Below are positions 25,996-34,952 of a stretch of 64,000 bases of DNA, in pieces. Source of the stretch: QVMP01 sp047974325 (GTDB lineage: Bacteria > Bacteroidota > Bacteroidia > Bacteroidales > Dysgonomonadaceae); NCBI GenBank assembly GCA_047974325.1, contig JBKECE010000235.1, positions 49,920 to 113,919 on the forward strand. Reading direction: 5' to 3'. The number at the start of each line of letters is the position of its first letter. Positions within the stretch are counted from its first letter, which is position 1. The notes under the pieces were generated by a model. It worked only from the letters and a program-made list of their open reading frames with translations, was not told the origin of the DNA and searched no databases. The position numbers were made by a program, and so were the translations under genes.

Positions 25996-27276
25996 TTATA
26001 ATTTCTCTTTGCCAAAGAATACAAAGAAAGAATGTAAATCATTCTGATAGTTATATTGGATTTCCCAACCGTGCAATTTACATATCTGATTTACGATTGA
26101 GAGTCCCAAGCCATTCCCTTTTTTCCCCTCTGAAGAGCGGCTGAACCGATGAAATACTTTATCTTTATTTAAAGGAGTGTTATCTCCATTGTTCCGAACC
26201 GTAAAAATTCTATCTTTAACTTCAATATTTATAAATCCTCCACTATAATTGTGGCGTATAGCATTTGAAATCAGATTGTTGATTAAACTCTCCAGTAGGA
26301 TTTTGTTAGCCGTAAGCATTAATGGTTTTTGGATGTCTATTGATAATGTAATTCCATTATTTACGGCTAATTCCTTGAAATATATCAGCTTATTTTCCAA
26401 CAATTGGCTGAAATCGATAATTGTAGTCTCCTTAAACTGAGAGTTGTCTATTCTTGACAATAATAACAAATTCTTATTTAGTCGGGTCAGCCGGGAAGAG
26501 ACATCATAAAGAGACTCTATGACGTTCATTTGTGATTCGCCTAAGGTCGAATCTTGCAGAAGTAGATCCAGTTGGGACTGAAAAACGGCCAGAGGCGTCT
26601 GTAATTCATGTGAAGCATTTTCGGTAAATTCTTTTTGCTGGTTATAGCTTGTGATATTCTCCTGCATAAGTTTTTCTAAATTCTTATTCAGACGAGCAAA
26701 CTCAGTGGTTGACGTTTGTCCAAAATCGGGAACTTTTCCTTTTTCCAGTTTAAAACTTTCCATTTCATTCAGACTATTGTAAAAAGGTTTCCACAGACGT
26801 TGCGACAAAATGCGCTGAAGCCCCAACAAACCTGTGATAATTATGATAAAGAATAACAAATACTGAGTGCCTAGCGTACGCAACAAATCCTTTGTTTCAA
26901 TCATCGCAATGCGCGACATAAATACATAAGGTTTGCCTTCAATGCTTATCCTACTATAGTATATCCGATAGTCTATTTCGTGTTTTTCAGCTTGACTATA
27001 GAAAGTTTTTTGCACAACTTGATTCAGTGGAAATGTGTTTTCAAAAGGATAGATTTTCATATCTTCATTAAATCTGTTCCAATATCGGATGTCCGATTCT
27101 TTGAAAGACGAAAGATCATTTTTAACAAATTGTTCGCTACGAAACTCAATTAGCTGATCCAGATCCTCGGCATAAAAAGCCTCCATCACCAAGAAAAACA
27201 AGGGAAAGCAACACAGCATAATGATAGTTGTGAATATCAAAAATAACCTTGAACTTTTAGTTAATAAACTTCTCAT
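25996..27276 (-). CDS. Sensor histidine kinase
   Basis: A 426-residue membrane kinase. Two transmembrane segments (about residues 10-32 and 135-157) flank a periplasmic sensor of about 100 residues. Then come the dimerisation/phosphoacceptor helix with the histidine in ENASHELQTPLAVFQ, the N box LINNLISNAIRHN, and the G box GNGLGLSIVNQICKLHGW. A DHp with QxxFxENASHELQTPL is the HisKA type. Its start overlaps the response regulator gene by 20 bases, so the two are translationally coupled. The signal sensed is unknown. Confidence 0.92.
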   Translation of the reverse strand: MRSLLTKSSRLFLIFTTIIMLCCFPLFFLVMEAFYAEDLDQLIEFRSEQFVKNDLSSFKESDIRYWNRFNEDMKIYPFENTFPLNQVVQKTFYSQAEKHEIDYRIYYSRISIEGKPYVFMSRIAMIETKDLLRTLGTQYLLFFIIIITGLLGLQRILSQRLWKPFYNSLNEMESFKLEKGKVPDFGQTSTTEFARLNKNLEKLMQENITSYNQQKEFTENASHELQTPLAVFQSQLDLLLQDSTLGESQMNVIESLYDVSSRLTRLNKNLLLLSRIDNSQFKETTIIDFSQLLENKLIYFKELAVNNGITLSIDIQKPLMLTANKILLESLINNLISNAIRHNYSGGFINIEVKDRIFTVRNNGDNTPLNKDKVFHRFSRSSEGKKGNGLGLSIVNQICKLHGWEIQYNYQNDLHSFFVFFGKEKL

Positions 27277-27952
27277 CTTGTTCTTCCCATTTATATCCGG
27301 TTCCGTATACAGTTTTTATATATCCCTCACACCCTGCTTCGTGTAGTTTCGATTTCAGATTTTTAATATGCGCATATACAAAGTTATGACTATCCAGCAT
27401 GTCGGCCATATCTCCTGATAAATGCTCTGCAATTGCATTTTTTGAAATTACCCGGTTTTTGTTGCCGATCAGGAATAATAATAATTCATATTCTGATTTT
27501 GTAAGTATTATATCAATGCTCCCGACGGTCACAGATTTAGACAATAGATTAATAGAGACATCATTTGATACTAAAGTATTGTTGTGAGAAAATTGTTGTC
27601 TGCGCAGTAAAGCATAAATACGGACACTGAGTTCGGGTAAAGGAAACGGTTTTGCCAGATAATCGTCTGCACCAATTTGAAGACCTTTTATTTTATCATC
27701 CAGAGATCCGCGAGCCGATATGATAATAATTCCACTGTCAATGTCTCGTTCCTTTATTTCTTCAAGAATTGCTAGTCCATCACCTCCCGGCAGATTTAAA
27801 TCTAACAGAATGCAATCGTACGTATACAGGTCTATTTTTTCTATTGCTTCTTTATACGTAAAAGCTTGTTCACATAAATAGTTGTCGGATGCGAGATATG
27901 TTACAATATTATTGGATAAATCCTTTTCATCCTCGATCAATAAAATTTTCAT
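27257..27952 (-). CDS. OmpR/PhoB-type response regulator
   Basis: A 231-residue regulator. The receiver domain has the acidic pocket (LIEDEKD), the phosphorylated aspartate in CILLDLNLPGGDGL and the conserved lysine in YLAKPFPLPEL. The C-terminal winged helix (TKSEYELLLFLIGNKNRV, then HIKNLKSKL and TVYGTGYKW) is the OmpR DNA-binding domain. It is the partner of the overlapping histidine kinase. An EamA permease gene ends 8 bases upstream, so all three probably share one transcript. Confidence 0.94.
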   Translation of the reverse strand: MKILLIEDEKDLSNNIVTYLASDNYLCEQAFTYKEAIEKIDLYTYDCILLDLNLPGGDGLAILEEIKERDIDSGIIIISARGSLDDKIKGLQIGADDYLAKPFPLPELSVRIYALLRRQQFSHNNTLVSNDVSINLLSKSVTVGSIDIILTKSEYELLLFLIGNKNRVISKNAIAEHLSGDMADMLDSHNFVYAHIKNLKSKLHEAGCEGYIKTVYGTGYKWEEQDEKFIN

Positions 27953-27960
27953 AGTAGTAT

Positions 27961-28380
27961 TTATTTATCGGTTAAGATAATCAATGAACCTCCTGCAATT
28001 AGTAGACCGCCCAATAAAACTTTCCAACTGACAGGTTCTTTTAATATTAGGAATGAGAGAAAAATAGTGATCACAACACTCATTTTATCTATTGGAGCCA
28101 CTTTGGATGCTTCTCCTAGCTGTAAAGCCTTGAAATAGAACAACCATGACAAGCCGGTTGCAGCACCCGATAGGATGAGAAACAACCAATTTGTTTTGTT
28201 CAATTCTTTAATACTTCCTATGTTGTTTCCGGCTATAACAATTCCCCATGTGATGAACAAAATGATGCAGCTTCGTATAGCTGTGGCTAAATTTGAATCT
28301 ATATTCTTAATTCCCACTTTGGCAAAGATCGCTGTCAATGCAGCAAATATGGCTGAAAGTATAGCATACCATTTCCACAT
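27961..28380 (-). CDS. Half-size EamA-family (DMT superfamily) membrane transporter
   Basis: A 139-residue protein with five hydrophobic segments and one EamA repeat (WYAILSAIFAALTAIFAKVG at the start; LQLGEASKVAPIDKMSVVIT; LLGGLLIAGGSLIIL at the end). Full-length family members have two such repeats, so this single-repeat form must dimerise, as other short members do. The substrate is unknown. It is probably the first gene of a transcript with the two-component system. Confidence 0.85.
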   Translation of the reverse strand: MWKWYAILSAIFAALTAIFAKVGIKNIDSNLATAIRSCIILFITWGIVIAGNNIGSIKELNKTNWLFLILSGAATGLSWLFYFKALQLGEASKVAPIDKMSVVITIFLSFLILKEPVSWKVLLGGLLIAGGSLIILTDK

Positions 28381-28643
28381 AATTTGAAGTTTTTATTCAA
28401 AATTAGAATTCCAATTTTGTAGGAATTTAGAATAATTTTTCTTCTCTCTTCTTTCAACGTTTCTACAAAGTTATGGGTTCATTTTTTATTTGATTAAAAA
28501 AATGCTTGTATAAAGCCAATGTGGTGTATTCGCAACAGTCCTGCATATTTTAATAGATATTATTGATATCTTGCTCGTGTGAGAATTCAAAATATCTGCA
28601 AAATTGCAAGAATATATTTGAACAAATTCTTATTAAAAAGGAT

Positions 28644-29342
28644 ATGCTCGAACGAATTCTGCCATACGAAGAGAATCTGTTTTTTCTGATAAACAGATCT
28701 CATTCCTATTTTATGGATTGTGCTATGTGGTTGTTTTCAGGTGGCGTCATTTGGATTCCTCCAGCCGTATTTCTGATTATTTCGATTGTCTATAAAAAGG
28801 AATGGCGGATATGGTTGCCGATACTGATAACTATCATTATTTTATTTGTTTGTTGTGATCAATTCTCATCGGCTGTTTGCAAACCATATTTTGCTCGTCC
28901 ACGACCGACACATTATCCGGGAATCGAAGAATCTGTGAGAACATTGTGCGGCTACACCGGCGGAAAATATGGATTCATTTCAGGTCATGCCACAAATTCG
29001 TTCGGTTTTGCAACACTTTCGGCTCTATTATTTAGGAATAAGTATTACTCAATCGTAATCTACGTGTGGGCTATAATTTTGTCATATTCCCGAATCTATT
29101 TAGGTGTGCATTTTGTCTCCGACATAGTAGCCGGAGCAGTGGCAGGAAGTGTGATTGGCTTGCTGGTGTATAATTTATTGCATGCCTATATGGTCAAGAA
29201 TAAGCATGGCCAGAACTATGCACATCCATATTCTAAGCAAAGAACAAGGGTGACAACTTTAGTGTTGGCTTGTTACATTGTTTCTGTTGTCGCATTTGGC
29301 GAACCTCTGATATACATCTTTCAAACAAATCTTTTTCCATAA
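28644..29342 (+). CDS. PAP2-family membrane phosphatase (first of a tandem pair)
   Basis: A 232-residue inner-membrane PAP2 phosphatase. A frame reaches back to a TTG at 28563, but the ATG at 28644 is preceded by an AAAAAGG ribosome-binding-like stretch and is used. The three PAP2 motifs are KPYFARPRP, SGH in GFISGHATNSFG, and SRIYLGVHFVSD. Five hydrophobic segments surround the active site, which faces the periplasm. Substrates in this family include undecaprenyl diphosphate, phosphatidylglycerophosphate and lipid A phosphates; none can be chosen here. The next gene starts 5 bases later and encodes another PAP2 protein. Confidence 0.88.
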   Translation: MLERILPYEENLFFLINRSHSYFMDCAMWLFSGGVIWIPPAVFLIISIVYKKEWRIWLPILITIIILFVCCDQFSSAVCKPYFARPRPTHYPGIEESVRTLCGYTGGKYGFISGHATNSFGFATLSALLFRNKYYSIVIYVWAIILSYSRIYLGVHFVSDIVAGAVAGSVIGLLVYNLLHAYMVKNKHGQNYAHPYSKQRTRVTTLVLACYIVSVVAFGEPLIYIFQTNLFP

Positions 29343-29347
29343 TCTTT

Positions 29348-30253
29348 ATGAAACAAATTATTTTAATATCGACATTTCTATTTATTCTTGTAGTGCAGTT
29401 GTATGGCCAGAGAGAAGATAGTATCCGCATCGACGGGCATGAACAATTTCCCCAAACAATTAAGGCCGATTCCTCGATTCTAAAAAAGAGCAATAGTCTT
29501 GTTCCTCTATCTTCTTTTCCAACAAAAGAAAACGAACCATTGTCGGCAGGAAAGGAAATGGCAGTAAGATATGATCTATCGAAGGATAAAAAAACGTTTT
29601 TCAATTCGTCATATTCCCGATTTATTATTCCGACCGCTTTGATTTCGTATGGAATAGTTGCCAGAGGGAATAAATCCTTACTGAATCTTGATCGTAGCAC
29701 CAATCATGAGGTTGGAGAGCATTTGACAAGGCGTGTTCCATATGATGACTATACTCAATTTGCACCTTCTATTGCAATCTATGGATTAGACTGGGCTGGA
29801 ATAAAAGCAAAGCATAATTTCAGAGACCGGACTTTAGTCGTAGCCACATCTTTTCTCATTATGGGGGCAACAGTGCAAACGATGAAAACCTCTTTCGCCA
29901 TAGAGCGTCCCGATCATTCCAATAATCATTCATTTCCATCCGGACACACAGCAACAGCTTTTGTCGGGGCACATATTCTCTTCAAAGAATATAAAGATGT
30001 GTCTCCCTGGATTGGAGTGGGAGGGTATGTCATAGCTTCTGCAACAGGAGTTATGCGTGTTTTTAATAAAAAACACTGGATCAGTGATGTTGTTGTTGGA
30101 GCTGGTGTCGGCATTATGAGTGCAGAAATCGGTTATATGCTGTTACCGATTTGGCATAATGTGTTAGGAATTAAGGAAAAGGATAAAAGTTTAGTGATTG
30201 CTCCTGTCGTTAGTCCCGAAAGTGCCGGAGTTGGATTAGTGTATACTTTCTAG
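29348..30253 (+). CDS. PAP2-family phosphatase with signal peptide (second of a tandem pair)
   Basis: A 301-residue protein. The start at 29348 gives a signal peptide (MKQIILISTFLFILVVQLYG, cleavage before QRED) and follows the first PAP2 gene by 5 bases, so both are on one transcript. A 70-residue N-terminal region rich in serine and lysine precedes the PAP2 domain: KTSFAIERPDHSNNHSF, PSGHTATAF and TGVMRVFNKKHWISDVVVG. Only weak hydrophobic segments occur in the catalytic part. Periplasm-facing dephosphorylation of a lipid phosphate is the likely role; the exact substrate is unknown. Confidence 0.88.
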   Translation: MKQIILISTFLFILVVQLYGQREDSIRIDGHEQFPQTIKADSSILKKSNSLVPLSSFPTKENEPLSAGKEMAVRYDLSKDKKTFFNSSYSRFIIPTALISYGIVARGNKSLLNLDRSTNHEVGEHLTRRVPYDDYTQFAPSIAIYGLDWAGIKAKHNFRDRTLVVATSFLIMGATVQTMKTSFAIERPDHSNNHSFPSGHTATAFVGAHILFKEYKDVSPWIGVGGYVIASATGVMRVFNKKHWISDVVVGAGVGIMSAEIGYMLLPIWHNVLGIKEKDKSLVIAPVVSPESAGVGLVYTF

Positions 30254-30454
30254 GATGCCAGAGTATGGCAGAATAGAAATTATGAAAAGGTACAATGTTG
30301 TGGAAATCTGCCAATAAAGGTTCTAGCTTACCCTATGCACCTTATAAGACTAATATGCTCATATTCATGATCTATTTTTAGCTTTGAGCAGAACATTAAT
30401 ATTGATTCAGAGTCTTTTTGTTATATATATGAAGTGTTTTATATAAGTTTTTTC

Positions 30455-30462
30455 TAATTTTG
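30455..30462 (+). promoter_or_regulatory. -7 promoter box of gltX
   Basis: TAATTTTG matches TAnnTTTG, 40 bases before the gltX start. No TTG at the expected upstream distance. Confidence 0.45.
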
Positions 30463-30502
30463 CAAACCTTTTCATTTATCTAAATAAAAATACAGAAAGA
30501 GT

Positions 30503-32020
30503 ATGTCTCGAAAAGTAAGAGTTCGTTTTGCTCCAAGTCCGACCGGAGCTCTTCATATAGGCGGTGTGAGAACTGCATTATACAACTATTTGTTTGCCAA
30601 ACAACATCAGGGAGATTTCATTCTGAGAATAGAAGATACCGATTCTCAGCGATTTGTTCCGGGAGCCGAAGAATACATTATAGAAGCATTAACGTGGCTT
30701 GGACTTAAGTTTGATGAAGGAACTCATATTGGTGGAAAATATGGTTCTTATCGTCAGTCGGAGCGCAAAGAGATATATAAACAATATGTAGATGAATTGC
30801 TCAATCACGGTTTGGCGTATATTGCTTTCGACACACCTGCCGAACTTGAACAAAAGCGGAGCGAAATCAAAAACTTTCAGTACGATGCTTCCACCCGCAA
30901 TTTAATGCGCAATTCGCTGACATTGGCGACACAAGAAGTGGAATCTTTGATAAATGAAGGAGCACAATATGTTGTCCGTTTCAAAATTGAACCGGGCGAA
31001 GACGTTATTGTAAACGACCTGATACGTGGCGAGGTCACTATCAACTCGTCAGTTTTGGATGATAAAGTGCTCTACAAATCGGCGGATCATTTGCCTACGT
31101 ATCATTTGGCAAACATAGTAGACGATCATTTGATGGAGATAACTCATGTGATTCGTGGCGAAGAATGGCTACCTTCCGCACCACTGCACGTCTTGCTTTA
31201 TAAAGCTTTTGGATGGACGGAAACAATGCCTCAGTTTGCTCACCTTCCGTTGCTTCTCAAGCCTGAAGGAAATGGAAAATTAAGTAAACGTGATGGAGAT
31301 CGTCTGGGTTTTCCTGTTTTTCCATTGGAATGGAAAGATCCTCAAACCGGCGAGATATCTTCCGGTTATCGCGAAAGCGGTTATCTTCCTGAAGCTGTTG
31401 TGAATTTTCTTGCCCTGTTGGGCTGGAATCCGGGCAATGACGAAGAAATCCTGTCGATGGAAAAACTCATTCACTTATTTTCTCTTGAACGATGCAGTAA
31501 AAGCGGAGCAAAATTTGACTACGAGAAGGCTAAATGGTTCAATCACCAATACATACAACTGAAATCAAATACTGAAATAGCCATTCTTTTCGAACCTTAT
31601 TTATCGCAGCACGATATATTATCGGTTGATAGAGTCTATATCGAGAAAGTGGTAAGTCTGACAAAAGAAAGAGTCAATTTTGTAAAAGAACTTTGGGATC
31701 AATCGTCTTTTTTCTTTATTACTCCTACTTCCTTTGATGAAAAAACTGTCAAAAAACGTTGGAAAGAAGAATCACCTGCCCAGATTTCAGAATTGGTGGA
31801 AGTCTTGAGAGGAATAGATGATTTTTCATCGCAGAATCAGGAAGAAATCGTAAAAGCGTGGATTGAGTCAAAAGAATATCATCTTGGTAATGTGATGAAT
31901 GCTTTCCGGTTGGCCATTGTCGGTGAATCGAAAGGTCCGCATATGTTTGATATTACTGCTACCATAGGGAAACAAGAAACGATCAGCCGATTGGAATACG
32001 CTGTAAAACACTTGCATTGA
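30503..32020 (+). CDS. gltX: Glutamyl-tRNA synthetase
   Basis: A 505-residue class I synthetase that charges tRNA-Glu. The HIGH motif is present in FAPSPTGALHIGGVRTALYN and the KMSKS counterpart in GNGKLSKRDGDRLG. The C-terminal helical anticodon-binding part is complete, and the length is normal for the family. Its TGA stop shares a base with the ATG of waaA (TGATG), so the two genes are translationally coupled. Confidence 0.96.
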   Translation: MSRKVRVRFAPSPTGALHIGGVRTALYNYLFAKQHQGDFILRIEDTDSQRFVPGAEEYIIEALTWLGLKFDEGTHIGGKYGSYRQSERKEIYKQYVDELLNHGLAYIAFDTPAELEQKRSEIKNFQYDASTRNLMRNSLTLATQEVESLINEGAQYVVRFKIEPGEDVIVNDLIRGEVTINSSVLDDKVLYKSADHLPTYHLANIVDDHLMEITHVIRGEEWLPSAPLHVLLYKAFGWTETMPQFAHLPLLLKPEGNGKLSKRDGDRLGFPVFPLEWKDPQTGEISSGYRESGYLPEAVVNFLALLGWNPGNDEEILSMEKLIHLFSLERCSKSGAKFDYEKAKWFNHQYIQLKSNTEIAILFEPYLSQHDILSVDRVYIEKVVSLTKERVNFVKELWDQSSFFFITPTSFDEKTVKKRWKEESPAQISELVEVLRGIDDFSSQNQEEIVKAWIESKEYHLGNVMNAFRLAIVGESKGPHMFDITATIGKQETISRLEYAVKHLH

Positions 32021-33267
32021 TGTTTAAGTTAATATATAATCTCGGTATTTTTTTGTATGCTTACACCATCCGCTTCATTGCGCCTTATCATCGCAAAGCG
32101 GAATTATTGGTAAATGGGCATAAATCGGTCTTTGATAAGCTGAGAAAGGAAATTGATCCGCAATCAAAATATATATGGATACACGCTGCATCTTTGGGCG
32201 AATTTGAACAGGGAAGACCGATTATTGAAAATATAAAGAAGAATCATCCTGAGTATAAAATACTGCTGACTTTTTTTTCTCCATCGGGCTACGAAATCAG
32301 AAAAGATTATGCTCTGGCAGATGTTGTTTCTTATCTTCCCTTCGATAAGAGTCGGAATGTGAAGCGTTTTCTCGATATTGTAAAGCCTTATAAGGCAATT
32401 TTTATCAAATATGAATTTTGGTTCAATTACATAGGACAATTACATAAACGTAATATTCCGGTCTACATGGTATCGGCTATTTTTCGTCCTACTCAACTGT
32501 TTTTTAGATGGTATGGCGGTCCTTCACGAAACATATTGAGACAATATACCACAATTTGTGTTCAGGATGAATATTCAAAAACCTTATTGGCATCTATCGG
32601 AATAGAAAAGAATGTGGCTGTGTGTGGAGACACACGTTTCGATCGTGTTTTAGACATCAATAGTGAGGCTAAAATATTGCCAACGGTGGATTCCTTTACT
32701 AGAAGCAGTAACGGTGAAAAAATAAAAACATTAGTAGCAGGCAGTTCTTGGCCGAAGGACGAAGAAATATTTATACAATACTTCAATAAGAACAAGAACT
32801 TAAAACTTATTGTGGCTCCTCACGAAATACATGAATCACATTTATCCAAGATCGAATCATTGTTGGAACGCCCTTTCGCTCGCTTGTCGAATGTTGCGAT
32901 GGAGAATGTTTCGCAATATGATTGTCTCATCATCGATTCTTTCGGGTTGTTGTCATCTGTCTATCGCTATGGCGAAGTTGCTTACATCGGAGGTGGCTTC
33001 GGCATTGGCATACATAACGTGCTGGAAGCAGCTGTCTATGGCATGCCTGTTATCTTCGGGCCGAACTTCAAAAAGTTTAGAGAAGCTCGCGAACTTATAG
33101 AATGTGGTGGTGCTTACTGTATTCACGATTATGATACATTCATTAGTCTGATGGATGAGTTCATGAACTATCCGGAGATGCTGCAATCATCCAGCAATGC
33201 AGCAGGAGATTATGTTAAAAACAATGCCGGAGTGGTATCAAAAATAATGGGAATAATACAATTGTAA
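32020..33267 (+). CDS. waaA: 3-deoxy-D-manno-octulosonic acid (Kdo) transferase
   Basis: A 415-residue glycosyltransferase of family GT30, which adds Kdo to lipid A precursor at the cytoplasmic face of the inner membrane. An N-terminal membrane anchor (FKLIYNLGIFLYAYTIRF) is followed by the acceptor domain with the catalytic glutamate in HAASLGEFEQGRP, and the C-terminal nucleotide-sugar domain with AGSSWPKDEEIF and GGFGIGIHNVLEAAVYG. The ATG at 32020 overlaps the gltX stop. Together with lpxA/C/D at 50-53 kb it belongs to lipopolysaccharide core synthesis. Confidence 0.94.
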   Translation: MFKLIYNLGIFLYAYTIRFIAPYHRKAELLVNGHKSVFDKLRKEIDPQSKYIWIHAASLGEFEQGRPIIENIKKNHPEYKILLTFFSPSGYEIRKDYALADVVSYLPFDKSRNVKRFLDIVKPYKAIFIKYEFWFNYIGQLHKRNIPVYMVSAIFRPTQLFFRWYGGPSRNILRQYTTICVQDEYSKTLLASIGIEKNVAVCGDTRFDRVLDINSEAKILPTVDSFTRSSNGEKIKTLVAGSSWPKDEEIFIQYFNKNKNLKLIVAPHEIHESHLSKIESLLERPFARLSNVAMENVSQYDCLIIDSFGLLSSVYRYGEVAYIGGGFGIGIHNVLEAAVYGMPVIFGPNFKKFREARELIECGGAYCIHDYDTFISLMDEFMNYPEMLQSSSNAAGDYVKNNAGVVSKIMGIIQL

Positions 33268-33286
33268 ATATTCCCATTTTCTATTC

Positions 33287-34663
33287 TTATTCAGCTCTTT
33301 TAAGTTTCACGGTGAAGTGGCGCATCAATTCTGCTTCCCATTCGATTTTCAATCCTTTCGTGATGCTTTCGCGACGTTCGTACACGTTCCTCAAAGCTGC
33401 TGCTATCACATTCATGTGATTGTCTGTGTAAACCCGTCGGGGAATTGCCAGACGAAGCAGATCCAAACCATTGAAGCGATTTTCGCGGGTTAGAGGGTCA
33501 CGGTCAGCTAGCAAATATCCAATCTCGCAACCACGGATTCCAGCCTCCAGATACAATTCGACAGTCAAAGTCTGTGCCGGAAACTGCTCTTTAGGAATGT
33601 GTGTCAATACTTTCGGAGCATCGACAAAAATAGCATGCCCACCTGCCGGACGCTGATATGGAATGCCATATTCGTCCAGTTTTTTGCCGAGATACTCAAC
33701 TTGTTTTATCCTGCTTTCCAGATTGTCAAATTCTGTATTTTCATCTAATCCGATTGCTAGAGCATTCATATCCCGGCCATTCATTCCACCATAGGTTATG
33801 AATCCTTCGCAGACAATACCTTTAATTTTGGCAAGATCGTACCATTCTTCAATGTTGGTTGCGAAAAATCCACCCATATTCACGATGGCATCTTTTTTTG
33901 CACTCATTGTCATCCCATCGGCATAGGTAAACATTTCGAGGCATATTTCTTTTATCGATTTGTTTTCGTATCCGGCTTCCCTTGTTTTTATGAAATAAGC
34001 ATTCTCTGCAAAACGGGCAGAATCTATAATCACTTTTTTTTCATATTTTTTTGCTAAAGCATGGGTTTCTCTCAGATTTTGCATCGAAACAGGCTGACCT
34101 CCGGCTGTGTTGTTCGTACAAGTGATGATGATGAAGGGTATGCGGTCTTGGTATTTTTTTAGAGCTTCTTCCAATTTATGAATGTCAACGTTTCCTTTGA
34201 ATGGAATTTCGAGCTGAGTGTTTTTCGCTTCATCAATAGTACAATCCAAAGCTGTTGCCTTACGCGATTCGATATGTCCTTTTGTGGTGTCGAAATGTGA
34301 GTTTCCGGGACATACATCGCCTTCTTTTATGAGGCAGGAGAATAAAACGTTTTCAGCAGCGCGTCCTTGATGTGTGGGTAACACGTATTTGAAACCAGTG
34401 ATGCGATTAATTGTATCTTTCATATTGAAAAAAGATGTTGCACCCGCATAACTTTCATCTCCAAGCATCATGCCGGCCCATTGTCGGTCACTCATGGCGC
34501 CTGTGCCTGAATCTGTGATAAGGTCTATATAAACCTGATCGGCTCTTAATTGAAATACATTATAGTTAGCTTCTTTTATCCATTGTTCGCGTTCTTCGCG
34601 TGTGCTTCTTCTGATTGGTTCGACCATCTTGATTTTCCAAGATTCGGCAAATGGGAGTTCCAT
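33287..34663 (-). CDS. tnaA: Tryptophanase
   Basis: A 458-residue PLP enzyme that breaks L-tryptophan into indole, pyruvate and ammonia. Visible features include LITDSGTGAMSDRQWAGMM, the PTHQGRAAEN segment, DSARFAENAYF and the PLP lysine in MSAKKDAIVNMGG. Tyrosine phenol-lyase is the near relative; the segment GCEIGYLLADRD has isoleucine where tyrosine phenol-lyases carry the substrate-specifying arginine, and DSARFAENAYF also follows tryptophanase. The gene has a strong promoter and a leader of about 210 bases with a hairpin, suggesting post-initiation control. No tryptophan permease gene is adjacent. Confidence 0.9.
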   Translation of the reverse strand: MELPFAESWKIKMVEPIRRSTREEREQWIKEANYNVFQLRADQVYIDLITDSGTGAMSDRQWAGMMLGDESYAGATSFFNMKDTINRITGFKYVLPTHQGRAAENVLFSCLIKEGDVCPGNSHFDTTKGHIESRKATALDCTIDEAKNTQLEIPFKGNVDIHKLEEALKKYQDRIPFIIITCTNNTAGGQPVSMQNLRETHALAKKYEKKVIIDSARFAENAYFIKTREAGYENKSIKEICLEMFTYADGMTMSAKKDAIVNMGGFFATNIEEWYDLAKIKGIVCEGFITYGGMNGRDMNALAIGLDENTEFDNLESRIKQVEYLGKKLDEYGIPYQRPAGGHAIFVDAPKVLTHIPKEQFPAQTLTVELYLEAGIRGCEIGYLLADRDPLTRENRFNGLDLLRLAIPRRVYTDNHMNVIAAALRNVYERRESITKGLKIEWEAELMRHFTVKLKRAE

Positions 34664-34692
34664 ATTTTTTTTTATTAAATAAGCAATTTAGC

Positions 34693-34714
34693 CCAAAGAA
34701 TGATGATTCTTTGG
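34693..34714 (-). promoter_or_regulatory. Perfect hairpin in the tnaA leader
   Basis: CCAAAGAAT pairs with ATTCTTTGG around a 4-base loop, 30 bases upstream of the tnaA start and about 160 bases inside the predicted transcript. It has no T tract, so it is not a normal terminator; it may affect translation or mRNA stability, or be a protein-binding palindrome. Confidence 0.55.
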
Positions 34715-34882
34715 TTACTAGTATAGAAAAAATGTTTGTTAGTCAGCAAATGAAAATGTTGACAGTGCTGGTTAGGTAAAAGGCAAGAAATGATCTCTGT
34801 CCTTTATGTTGAGGAAAGTTGGGAGTGAAAGCAATTTGTTACAAATACAAACCATTTATAATGAAATGTCGTTTTATGCCAA

Positions 34883-34913
34883 CAAAAGTAAAGCATTACC
34901 TTTTATTCTGCAA
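34883..34913 (-). promoter_or_regulatory. tnaA promoter
   Basis: Minus strand: TTG at 34913-34911, 20 bases, TACTTTTG at 34890-34883. This is a complete Bacteroidota consensus promoter. Transcription would start near 34876, leaving a leader of about 210 bases before the tnaA ATG. Confidence 0.75.
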
Positions 34914-34952
34914 GAAAAAGAAAGTGTTTGTTTTGCGGAGTGTTTAAAAATG

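Noticed and set aside
34772..34855. A TnaC-like leader peptide controlling tnaA.
   Set aside because: The 27-codon frame has no tryptophan codon, which TnaC-type ribosome stalling requires; kept only as an observation.
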